In this document: positions 10,405-20,147 of the stretch, in pieces | Layout: the number at the start of each line of letters is the position of its first letter | How positions within the stretch are numbered: the first letter of the stretch is position 1 | Position numbers and translations under genes: made by a program | The notes under the pieces: generated by a model | Database searches by the model: none | The model's input: only the letters and a program-made list of their open reading frames with translations | Told to the model about the DNA's origin: nothing | NCBI GenBank assembly: GCA_036346395.1 | Contig: CM070599.1 | Location: 11,461,232 to 11,525,231, forward strand | Source of the DNA: Hsuehochloa calcarea | Taxonomy: Eukaryota > Streptophyta > Magnoliopsida > Poales > Poaceae | DNA: 64,000 bases | Reading direction: 5' to 3'

Positions 10405-11340
10405 TCCTCCCTCCTTGAAAAGGAGTCGCCCTCGACTCGCTTGGTCCAAAGTATGGAGAGAGGTCTGATACATTGAAGGTCTCACTAACGCCATACTTAC
10501 TCGGGAAGATCAATCTTGTAGGCATTGTCATTAATCTTTTGAACCACTTTGAAAGGGCCATCCGCCGTGGTCGTAGCTTGCACTTGCGCCGGTCGTGAAA
10601 CGATCTTTTCTAAGATGTACCCATACCAAGTCACCGTTCAAACAACATCTTCTTTCTTCCCTTGTTTGCACGCCTCTCATACACCGGGTCATCTTTGCAA
10701 TATTCTCTCTCGCCTTTTGGTGAATCTTCTTGACATGTTCAAGACGCTCGCTTGCATCTAAATTGACGACTCTCGCAACGGTAAAGGCAAAAGATCTATG
10801 GGAGCAAGTGAGTTTGAAACCATATGCAAGTTCAAATGGACAAACTTTAGTGGTCGAATGTACCGCTGTTGTATGCAAATTCCACATGAGGTAGACACTC
10901 TTCCCACATCTTCAAATTTTTCTTCGTAATTTCCAAGCAACATGGACAATGTTCTGTTCACGACTTCGCTTTGTCCATCCGCTTGAGGATGGCATGTTGT
11001 AGAGAACAACAGCTTGGTCCCAAGCTTTCCACACAAGGTCTTCCAAAATAGCTCAAAACTTAGTGTCTCGATGCTCGATACAATAGTTCGTGGCACGCCA
11101 TGTAAGCGCACAATCTCCTGAAAAACAATTCAAAGAATATGTGAAGCATCATCGCTCTTATGACATGGAATAAAGTGAGCCATCTTGCTAAACCTATCAA
11201 CCACAACAAAAATTGAGTCCCTACCCTCTTTGTCCGAGGTAAACCAAGAACAAAATCCATTGAAATATCTTCCCATGGAACATTAGGAATAGGTAAAGGA
11301 ATGTACAAGCCATGAGGGTTCAAACGGACTTAGCTTTATT
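10283..11340 (-). pseudogene. Element B integrase, C-terminus extending into the LTR
   Basis: Minus-strand frames carry VPWEDISMDFVLGLPRT (first catalytic Asp region), the CHPQADGQSEVVNRTL box with the catalytic Glu, HTTAVHSTTKVCPFELAYG, and the C-terminal LPSKYGVSETFNVSDLSPY. The last frame continues through the PPT (10405-10420) and stops at 10283, about 120 bp inside the 3' LTR. At least three frameshifts separate the pieces. The enzyme would insert the cDNA. A C-terminal tail that crosses the PPT is typical of CRM chromoviruses, in which it replaces a canonical chromodomain. Confidence 0.8.
10405..10420 (-). other. Element B polypurine tract
   Basis: On the minus strand AAGGAGGGAGGA immediately precedes the 3' LTR start (TGATGAGG). 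This is the expected primer site for plus-strand synthesis. It also lies within the pol reading frame. Confidence 0.8.
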
Positions 11341-11900
11341 GCATGTCTCACATCGCAATATATATCTTTCAACGTCGCTACAACTTTGGCCAAAAGAAAT
11401 GGTCACCAACACACTCTCGCTTTCTTAGCACCAAATGGCCCATAAGTCCGCTGAATGAGCTTCTGCAAAAGCAATAGGCGACAGAGCAACTGAATGCATA
11501 GCTTATTAGCGAAATAAAAACTATCATGCAAATGAAACTTGTCCCACCCTTTCCATTACCACATTTGGAAAATGGTGCGTAAAAATATGAGTCATGATCA
11601 TACAATTCTTTGATACTTTCTAACCCAAGAACTTTAGCATCAAGTTGAGAAAGTAAAACATGACGTCTAGACAGGGCATCTGCTACAACATTATCCTTCC
11701 CTTTCTTGTACTTGACAATGTAGGGAAAAGATTCAATGAATTCACCCATTTTGCATGTCGTCGATTCAGCTTTTAGTTGACCCTTAAGATGTTTCAAAGA
11801 TTCATGGTCCGAGTGTATCACAAATTCCTTAGGTCACAAGTAGTGTTGCCAAGTTTCCAAAGCTCTCATGAGGGCATACAATTCTTTATCATAAACAGAG
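11341..11900 (-). pseudogene. Element B RNase H and integrase zinc-binding region
   Basis: The frame contains IHSDHESLKHLKGQ and KKGKDNVVADALSRRHVLL, hallmarks of the end of a gypsy RNase H (AD..VADALSRR box). Towards 11340 the integrase H2C2 zinc finger should follow. FFWPKL is visible, but the cysteine pair is spread over frames near 11340-11400. Confidence 0.75.
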
Positions 11901-12960
11901 TAATTGAGAGTTGGACCTCTTAACTTTTCACTAAAATAAGCGATTGGCCTACCTTTCTGCATGAGTACTCCTCCAATCCCTATACCACTTGCATCACATT
12001 CAATTTCAAAAGTCTTACTAAAACTGGGAGTGCAAGGAGTGGTGCCGATGTCAACTTAGCTTTCACTCTTCAAATGCCTTCTCTTGTGTCTTACCCAGTG
12101 AAAAGGTAACGCTTTCTTTGTCAATTCGCTGATTGGGGCAGCAATGGTATCAAATCCTTCACAAACCGACGATAAAACCAAGAAGGCCAAGGAAGCTCCT
12201 CACTTGGCTCACATTTTGTGGAGGTAACCACTCACGAACAACCTTTATCTTCTCCTTATCCACCTCCACTCCTTGACTGAAACAACAAAACCAAGAAAAA
12301 CTACCTTGTCGGTGCAAAAGGTGCACTTGGCAAGGTTAGCGTAACTTTTCCATTTGCAAGACACATAGCACACTTTCTAGATGTTCAATATGTTCTTCAA
12401 GAGACTTGTCAGAAATTAAGATATCATCAAGTAAACAACAACAAATTTGCCAATAAAAGCTCTAAGCACATGATTCATCAATCTCATGAAAGTACTTGGT
12501 GCATTTGTCAATCCAAACGGCATGACCAACCATTCATACAACCCAAATTTTGTTTTGAATGCGCTTTCCACTCATCACCCTCTCTCATTCGAATTTGGTG
12601 GTAGCCGCCGCAAATCAATCTTAGAAAAGATGGTTGAACCACTAAGCTCATCAAGCATGTCACCAAGTCTAGGTATTGGATGCCTATACCTTCATCATTA
12701 TGTTATTAATGGCTCGGCAATCTACACACATTCTCCATGATCCATCTTTCTTTGGGACTAAAAGAACCTGCAAAGACAGGTGAGAGACTTTCTTTACATA
12801 CCCTTTGTCGAGTAGGTCTTGTACTTGGCGTTGAATTTCTTTGGTCTCCTCTGGATTTGTGCGGTATGTCGGTCGGTTAGGAAGTGGGGCACCAGAACAA
12901 GGTCAATTTGATGTTCAATGCCTCTTTTGGTGGCGACTCTGGTGGTACTTCGTCAGAAAT
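11901..12960 (-). pseudogene. Element B reverse transcriptase
   Basis: No long frame survives, but short frames give recognisable RT boxes on the minus strand: KFVVVYL followed by the YLDD region (about 12420-12440, with one base missing so the DD falls out of frame), then SLEEHIEHLE. RT palm and thumb sequence continues on both sides. Position between protease and RNase H fits the gypsy order. Confidence 0.7.
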
Positions 12961-13264
12961 ACGCCATCGTAACCTCAGAAGAGATTCAACACAACACTCG
13001 GTAAAGTAGAGGGTAAGTTGTTAGTTGATAAAAGGCTTTCCTTGTACAGAGTACAAAAACATGGCATTGGGTTCTCTCAATTCTTTTATATCCCCTTTCC
13101 TAGCCATCATCACTAATCCTCTTTTCCCCGTGTCTTGGTATTTTGCTACCGTGGAGATTGATTTGGTTTTGGTTGCACTCGCCACTATGTTTGTGGTTCT
13201 CACTCAAGTGTTTCTCACTCTCTCATTTGTTTTTTTCAGTTCATCCTTCATTACCTCCTCCGTG

Positions 13265-13640
13265 TTAAAGGAAGCAAAGTGATACGCCCTTTATACATAA
13301 AAACAAGGGTATTGGCTCAAAGCAACTAATCAACATCACGATCATATAACCAAGGTCGCCCCAAAAGTAATCGCATGCTTGCATTGGAACCACATCACAC
13401 TCCACCGATCTTGGTATTTTCCAATTGAGAATTGGGCGGTCACAATGTTGTTCACTCGCAGGCTCCACAATCATTGAGCCATTGCATCTTATATGGGGCG
13501 TGATGACGTCGTAGTTTTAGTCCCATTCGCTCTACCAATTCTAGACTTGCAATGTTATTGCACCGCCATTATCAACAATAATGTCGCATACCTTGCTCAT
13601 GATGGTGCCTCGAGTGTGAAATAGGTTATGTCGTGACCAT
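13265..13640 (-). pseudogene. Element B aspartic protease region
   Basis: The minus strand encodes IVDNGGA near 13560-13590 (active-site D-[ST/N]-G type) and VECDVVPMQACD near 13380-13420, a block widely seen between protease and RT in grass gypsy polyproteins. Frameshifts follow the VPMQACD block, and the YKG.. motif downstream is in another frame. Confidence 0.65.
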
Positions 13641-13799
13641 TTTCTCCTTTCACAACATTAACACTAAGCACACGCCGAGAGATAAAATAATTGTTGTCTC
13701 CATCATCACCGAATACCATCATCATCCGATGCTTCTTCAAGTAGCTCATCCTCCTCCGCTCACTCTCGATTCCCATTCTCCTTGTTCATTAACAAGCAA

Positions 13800-15201
13800 G
13801 TTTCTTCTGCTAGGGCACTCGGAGGCAATGTGCCCACGCCTTGGCACTTATGGCACTTAATTTCGCGTGCGAGATGTAGTTGTTCTTTGCCGATGTGGAA
13901 GATGATGCTCCTATTTTTCCACTAGAGCGCCGATTATCTTGGTGTCCCGCAGTGAAGAAGCCGACGAGGGTGTAGGCTTGGCGGCAGGAGTAGATGGAGA
14001 CGCCTCAAAGAGGGCACCTTGAGAACGACGACCACCAGAGGATGTACTCGGTGCATGGCGACGCCATGGAGTCAAAAAGAACGGTTCCCAAAAGATCGAC
14101 CACGCCCTTCTTGTCGAATCTTTCTCTCCGTGCGCATAGCACAGGCAACAAGATCTTGCATATTGTTATAAGGAAACATCTCAACAAAACTGAAATTTCA
14201 TTATTTAGACCATGCAAAAATCTTGCCATCTTGGATTCAAGATCCTCTCAATCCCAAAGACGGATCAAGAGTAATTCCATTTCTTTATAGTACTCGCCCA
14301 CCGCTTTAGACCCTTGTCTTAACGCTTGCAACCTATTGCGAAGGTCACGCTGGTAGCTTGAAGGCACAAAGCGCCTTCTCATCACTTGCTTCATTTCACC
14401 CAAGTATTGATATGACCACGCCCGATTGTAGCTGATTTTGTTGCATTTGATTCCACCAAGTGAGAGCATAACTCGAGAATTCAACGAGGCAAGATTTACC
14501 CGCTTTGATCGGAGAGATTATGGATACGAAAAATCGATCACATTGTTCTTCCCAATCAAGATAAGCATCGTGGTCTTCTATTCCCTTGAATTTAGGGACG
14601 CTCAACTTGATCCGAGCAATATTATCCGATCATCCCTTTCACGGCGACCTCGGCCGCCCTCCTCACCATGGGCAAGCACCACGATGTGGGGTGGATGCTG
14701 TCCGTAGCCATCATGATCTGCAAAAACTTCATCGTTGTCATCATATTCTTCTCCATACCTGCGACCGTCATGCACATATTGGTCATTGAGGCGCACACGG
14801 TGGCCAAAACCACGACCGTGAGCACCTCCCCCATGCGGCAGAATATGTGCAGCTGCGCCTCGGCCACGATGGGCACCGCCCCCTCGTCCATCACCCCGAC
14901 CAAGATCTTGCTGGTCGTGGAAGCCGTCATTAGCAGCAGCTCCCATCGAAGTTCTCATCACGCTTCACCTTGATTAACAAAGCAGGTTAGGTTGACGAGA
15001 CCCCACCACCGGCGACGGAAGGCGTTCATTGAGCATCCGTCCCATGGCCTCGAACCAGATCACGAATTGTTGCATCTCGGCTCGTGTGGATCGGTTGTTC
15101 ATCTCCTTCATGATTTTCCCCATGTACACTTTCGTTGGAACCTGCCATGTTAGCGAAGAGAAAGTGGAATAGGTAATATTTGTGGAATCACACAACCTCA
15201 C
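13800..15201 (-). pseudogene. Element B gag with zinc knuckle
   Basis: Minus-strand frames show PKFKGIEDHDAYLDWEEQCD and RRFVPSSYQRDLRNRLQAL, the standard Ty3/gypsy gag core (14250-14605), then IKCHKCQGVG near 13830-13862, the first half of a CCHC knuckle whose His/Cys part is frameshifted. Upstream (14620-15200) is Gly/Arg/His-rich sequence. At least four frameshifts are present. Gag would form the particle and bind the RNA. Confidence 0.75.
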
Positions 15202-15800
15202 CTCTTACTCACCAATGTTCTTATGCGTTCTCAATGGACAGCAAGAGTGCAAGAGTGGCGATACTTGGATGTGGTCAAGCGATTGAAAGGACACGAATCA
15301 AACAACCGCTTCGGGTTTTAGTGGGGCTTGTGGGCTAAACAAGGAGGGTTGTAGTACTGGGATCAAGTACCGTAAACCACACAACGGATACGTGAATGTC
15401 ACCGGTCCAAAACACCGAAAAAATTCAGTGCAAGAATTTGAATCTTGCAATTTTGACAACCGCAACACAACCCTTCGCTTTCTTCTTCTCTTTTTTTTGT
15501 ATTCTCTTTTTCTTTCTCTTTTTTTTTGTGTTCTCTTTTTCTTTTTTTGTGTTCTCTTTTCTTTCTCTCTTTTTTGATACTAAACAGCAAGCTTAACTAC
15601 TAAAACAAACACGGTGCAAGATATCGATGGTGACTAGAAACAAGATGAGCACGAACGGCACAAGATTAACAAAGATTAAACAAAGGTTTGGTAATTTTTT
15701 GTTTTTGATCCGGACTTTTAGGATAGAAATCAAATAATATCAACACAAGAAAAAGTGATGCACTAAAAGGCTAATTTGTGAATGGAAACCTACCGTGACA
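15202..15800 (-). other. Element B 5' leader
   Basis: The stretch between PBS and gag lacks coding sequence. It contains a T-rich, low-complexity tract at about 15478-15572 (A-rich in the sense strand). Confidence 0.6.
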
Positions 15801-15817
15801 ACGAAAGCTCGATACCA
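15801..15817 (-). other. Element B primer-binding site
   Basis: The minus strand reads TGGTATCGAGC two bases after the 5' LTR. It matches the initiator-Met tRNA 3' end (TGGTATCAGAGC) with one A missing, a CAG-to-CG change seen elsewhere in the window. Confidence 0.75.
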
Positions 15818-15819
15818 AA

Positions 15820-16926
15820 TGATGCGTACACGCTTAGGGGTGGCCCGATCTTCACGGCGAGGTTGAAGAACAAAGCGAATCTTGCTGTGAACAATGGGAT
15901 AACTAGTTGTGAGTAGCGGAAAAGGGTAACTAGCTTTAACTCGCCAAGGTTGGATGCGACTGCGCTGGGGAGAGACGATCCAAGCCTTCTGGACTCCGAC
16001 CCGCTATCGAACAATCGCAGAACCACAATCCGGAACTAACCCACACAAAACGCCCGGAAGCGTAGAGCACGAATTAGGGGATCCTAGAGGAATCTTCTTG
16101 CAAATCCAAGAGAACTCACAAGAGCAAAAGGAGCAAGGAACTCAGCAGTCTTGCTGCAATTTCATATATCGGTTTGTTGAAATATCAAAAGTACCTCCAT
16201 GGATGGGAGTAGAGGGGTATATATACTAGGAACAACCCTCCTAGCTGGGTATGAACATAAGTCACCACGTTTGGAAGGTGGAAGGCCAACTGGTTGAAGC
16301 ATTCAAGGAGTCTTCTCGGTTTCTCGCGCGTCTGCTCAACTTCTGCGCAGTCTTTAGTAAAATAGCAATAACTCTCTCCTCGGAAGTCCAAATGACGAAC
16401 CGTTTGTTGGAGGTGAAAATAGACTTAATTATCTTTCCATCCATATAGGATAGGCATAGTGAAACGTTCCTAGTTGGTGTGCAAGCACTTAAGAAGACTT
16501 CAGTTTTCGCGCAGCATTTATCAGCATGTGCATTGTTACTAAAATGATCATAACTTTCATTACACAACTCCAAATAATGCACGGTTTGAAGCGTAGGAAA
16601 ATAGACTTGACAAACTATCCAATGCTCTGGTGTATGCTGGCTGGAAACATTATAATTCATGCAGATAATGATTGCAAAACTCATTGGTTTTCTGGACCTC
16701 CTTGTTCCTCTCCAATGCACCTGAGTTCAATCAAAGAAGAGGACATTGGAAGCACTACTAAGTTATTGAGATCTGGAATAAGTTCTAAGTTAGCGTTCAC
16801 CTGATCAAGTATTTTTTTAGCACGTCTTCTCGTGATTGGTCCTTGATATTGTTTGTCCTTGAGATATCTTGGTCGCGGAGATGATCTTCTGTAGCATGGT
16901 CATTGAAGGTTGGGATGTCCTTATCA
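15820..16926 (-). repeat. Element B 5' LTR
   Basis: Partner of 9313-10404, with TG...CA ends, a TATATATA box at 16218-16225 and the AGTAA duplication directly after it at 16927-16931. Confidence 0.9.
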
Positions 16927-16931
16927 AGTAA

Positions 16932-17538
16932 TGTGTCTGTGAGTGTTATCTACTGATCTAAGAAATAGTACAATGATTTCACAGAAGATTTGAATTTGCA
17001 AAATCCTGATCCGACATTGACCATATCCAGATATCAGACGAAAGGAGCAGTGACGCTGTTGTAGCCGCAAAATCCTCGCCCTTGTACTCAAACGCCAAGC
17101 AATAAGAAGTGATGGTAATTCTTGCAAGTTATTGCCTGGAATGAAGAACTTGTCAGAAATCCATTGAGAACATCCACTAGTGGAGCACACATCCTTGGTT
17201 CCATCATTTCTCGGAGTTGACGTCCAGTGTCTTGTTTCATGTATCCACCATCTTGATGTAGCAACGAGATTTTCAGTCTCGAAGAAGGTATTGCCGTTCA
17301 TGGCCAAAGCACCTTGGCAATCCAGTAGCTCTTGCTCAAACATACGCAGAATGCTTGCCGCATCCGCATCACACTCTTTGGAGTTTGACAACACCACGCC
17401 CAAAAGTATGCTGCTGAGTTCAGCACATGCAAACATAGACAAACGTTTTCCACCTGTGCCATTCCAAATGCTATCTCACCGGAATTCTGCACAAGATATC
17501 TTGTAGCATCATTGCCCTCCACTAGCGGGAAGAGGTGG
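16932..17538 (-). pseudogene. Interior of a short-LTR element, possible captured gene fragment
   Basis: On the minus strand this begins at the PBS and holds open frames of 74 and 172 codons (17298-17522, 16924-17442) that look like one sequence with a frameshift. The text (for example NGNTFFETENLVATSRWW) has no gag or pol motif that I know. It may be a host gene fragment carried by a non-autonomous element. It is cut at 16931 by element B. Confidence 0.4.
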
Positions 17539-17550
17539 GCTCTGATACCA
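17539..17550 (-). other. Primer-binding site of the short-LTR element
   Basis: GCTCTGATACCA on the plus strand is TGGTATCAGAGC on the minus strand, a perfect initiator-Met tRNA complement, three bases from the LTR edge at 17554. Confidence 0.85.
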
Positions 17551-17553
17551 CTT

Positions 17554-17818
17554 TGTTACGAACCTCCATCTCTGGATGCAAGCAATAAAGGGATCAGGGA
17601 GTAGAGAAGATAGAATTCAGGGTAGGAAGCAAGAACAAGGCTGGGAAATAGATTTCGAATTAAGTAGATAGGAAATCAGTACAACAACATCCACTCAATA
17701 CACACGCCTCTTGTGGCTTATATACACGCCATGTTTGCTTCTGTGTACTGCTTGCTCTGCCTTCTTCTTCCTTGGTCTTGCCCATGGTGCTGCTGTGTCA
17801 CAGTCGTGACTGACAACA
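17554..17818 (-). repeat. Short LTR (about 265 bp) of a non-autonomous element
   Basis: The plus strand reads TGTTACGAACC at the left edge and GACTGACAACA at the right, giving TGTT...AACA ends. A TATA-like TATATA near 17717-17723 lies in the sense orientation on the minus strand. It is a relative of the fragment at 4709-4885. No second LTR of this copy was found, and element B sits where its 3' part would be. Confidence 0.7.
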
Positions 17819-18259
17819 TCAGCTCAGGCGAGAGTCAATGGACGACTCCGGGCATCGGGGTTGATGCGGCCAGAGGAGAGCTCGTGTATGGTCAAAGGCC
17901 ATCCAAAATTTTGTCAAACAAATGGGTAATGAATTTTTTCTCTTATATATGTGCCTTTTTGTTACGGGTATAAAAAATATAAGGATAATGTGAATTTGTG
18001 ACTTTCTGTAAGAAATAAACTATCTTTGGATCATTGTGCAACTTGTAAGCGGAAACCATCGTGTCCCACTATCTTTTAGCACAATTTGACTCAACCAAGA
18101 AACAATGAATTTGCGTACCCCTTTGATGCCGCTTGATCTATCCATTTAGCACGTGTAGAGGTACCCTTTTGTACGATTTAGACCATCATTGTAAAGTATT
18201 TTCTCTCCTTTCCTCCTCGTTTCAGTGTTCGCTCCGTTGGCGGAGATAATTCACGTAAC
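17819..18259 (+). other. Exon-like fragments of an unknown host sequence
   Basis: A coding-like stretch (about 17830-17922) ends at a donor-like AAATGG/GTAATG. A pyrimidine tract ending TTTCAG at about 18223 is a plausible acceptor, followed by TGTTCGCTCC. Joining the two leaves more than one possible frame, so the product is not identified. Element C is inserted just to the right. Confidence 0.35.
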
Positions 18260-18439
18260 TGATTGATTGATTGTTCAAGGTACACGGGTTATACATATAT
18301 ATCGCCGGTCGAGGACGGTGTGAACACGAGACCGAACCAAACAGTCAAGGGGCCAAGAGGCCGGTGTGAACACGAGACCGAACCGAACAGTCAAGAGGCC
18401 GATGTGAACACGAGGTGCGAACACGACATCTATCTAACA
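18260..18439 (-). repeat. Element C 3' LTR (short, about 180 bp)
   Basis: It begins TGATTGATTGATTG and ends ATCTAACA. On the minus strand the G-rich PPT GCGGGGGTG directly precedes it. Most of it is a minisatellite. The 5' LTR of element C must lie beyond the right edge of the window. Confidence 0.7.
18316..18420. repeat. Minisatellite in the element C LTR
   Basis: A unit beginning CGGTGTGAACACGAGACCGA is repeated at 18316 and 18362, with a shortened, altered third copy from about 18400. Periods are about 46 and 40 bp. Confidence 0.85.
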
Positions 18440-18443
18440 CACC

Positions 18444-20142
18444 CCCGCAGTCTGAGTATCTACTCACAGACGTTCAGACTGGACTGAAACTCGGTGAAGA
18501 CAGATGCAGGCAATTCCTTGGTGAAGATGTCGACGTACTGTGACGACGTCGGGACGTGAAGCACACGAAGATCTCCGATGGCGATGCGCTCCTGAACGAA
18601 GTGAAGGTCAATCTCGACGTGCTTGGTGCGCTGATGGTGCACCGGATTGGTCGAGAGATAGACTACACTCATGTTGTCGTAGTAGACAAGTGTAGTACGT
18701 CGTGGCGGGGTATGGAGCTCCTGAAGAAGCTGGCGCAACCAGAGGCTTCGCACAAGATTTGCGACACCACAGTACTCGACCTCGACTAGAACGAGACACC
18801 GTGTTCTGGCGCTTGGAGGACCAGGAGAAGAGGTTGTCACCAAGAAACACAACATAGCCCGAGGTGGACTTGCGGGTGTCTGGGCAACCTGCCCAGTTAG
18901 CGTCAAAGTAGACAACGAGGTCTGCCGGAGAGGACTGATGTAGAAGAAGGCCATGATCTAATGTGTCACGAATATAGCAGAGAATGCGCTTCACTGCAAT
19001 GAGATGGGGCTCCCTCGGGTCATGCATGTGGAGACAGACCTGCTGTACAGCATAAGCAATATCTGAGCGAGTGAATGTGAGATACTACAGAGCGCTAGTG
19101 AGACTGCAATACTATATCGGATCAGTCACAGGCGGGCAAGCAGAAGAGACCTTGGAGTGAGTATCCACAGGGGTACTGCAAGGCTTGCAATCAGACATAC
19201 CGGCACGCTCCAAGATATCTAACATGTACTGGTGTTGTGAGAGAAAGAGCCCATTAGTACGGCGGTGAATAGAAACTCCCAGAAAATGATGTAACTCACC
19301 AAGATCTTTCATAGAAAATTCCCGTTGTAACACAGAGATAACCTGACGAAGGAGTCCAACTGAAGATGCTGTCAAAACAATATCGTCCACATATAGGAGC
19401 AGGTACACGCAATGATAAATGAAGAGAGAGGTGTCTGATTTAGCCTCAACAAAACCAAAGGAGACGAGGTAGGAAGCAAATCGACTATACCATGCACGCG
19501 AAGCCTACTTCAGTCCATATAGTGATTTATTGAGGCGGCAGACAAAATCCAGGTGTGAGCTATCAACAAAACCGGCAGCCGGGAGCAGTAGACAGTTTCG
19601 GTCAAGGAGCCATGGAGGAACGCATTCTTCACATCCAGTTGATGAATAGGCCAATCCTAAGAAAGAGCAAGGGAGAGGACCGTTCGAACAGTGGCAGGCT
19701 TCACAACAAGACTGAAAGTCTCATCAAAATCCACACCGGGACGCTGTGTGAAACTGCAGAGAACCCAACGCGCCTTATAGCTGTCAAGTGTGCCATCAGC
19801 CTTCAGCTTGTGACGAAAAATCCACTTTCCAGTGACAATATTTCCGCGAGACGGCCGTGGCACGAGCTCCCATGTATTATTGGCCAGAAGCACCGCATAT
19901 TCCTCCTCCATGGTAGCACACCAGTGAGGATCGGCGAGAGCAGACCGATAAGTCTTGGGAATTGGGGACAGAGCGTCAACATGCAGGTTGAGGGGCTGTA
20001 AGGGCTAGCGGAAACCCTGCTTGCCGCGCGTGACCATTGTGTGTGAGTTGGCCACGGGCGGCATGGGCATGGCGCCAGCAGGCAGGGTGACTAGAGGAGT
20101 CGGGGCGGCAGGATCGGCCTGGGCGGTCGGCGCAGCCGGTGC
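18444..20142 (-). pseudogene. Element C reverse transcriptase and RNase H (Ty1/copia, Ale/Retrofit-like)
   Basis: On the minus strand, going left from 20142: a Pro/Ala linker, then MEEEYAVLLANNTWELVPRP and KWIFRHKLKADGTLDSYKAR (RT start), GVDFDETFSLVVKPATVR, the catalytic LLLYVDDIVLTASS (YVDD at 19382-19393), KDLGELHHFLGV, then RNase H with TSGYVVFLGD, SWSSKRQNTVSRSS and the end HQRTKHVEIDLHFVQERI. Frameshifts lie near 18780, 19080 and 19500. The short LTR and motif wording fit the Ale/Retrofit group. The element continues at 39672-40314 on the far side of element D. Confidence 0.8.
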
Positions 20143-20147
20143 GACCA

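Larger units (their letters stand above)
9313..16926 (-). mobile_element. Element B: complete Ty3/gypsy retrotransposon, CRM-like
   Basis: Two LTRs (9313-10404 and 15820-16926) flank internal sequence whose minus-strand order is gag, protease, RT, RNase H, integrase. AGTAA at 9308-9312 and 16927-16931 is the target duplication. The minus-strand LTR begins TGATRAGGACATCC, which from memory matches the start of centromeric CRM/CRR elements. The pol frame runs over the PPT into U3, another CRM trait. Every coding domain is frameshifted. The two LTRs differ mostly by small deletions at CAG/CTG sites, so the element may be young and the breaks partly technical. Confidence 0.88.

Noticed and set aside
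15392..15596. Phe/Leu-rich membrane-like small frames
   Set aside because: Translation of a T-rich low-complexity tract in the leader of element B.
19555..20001. 148-codon plus-strand frame
   Set aside because: It is antisense to the element C reverse transcriptase, which is recognised by its motifs on the minus strand.
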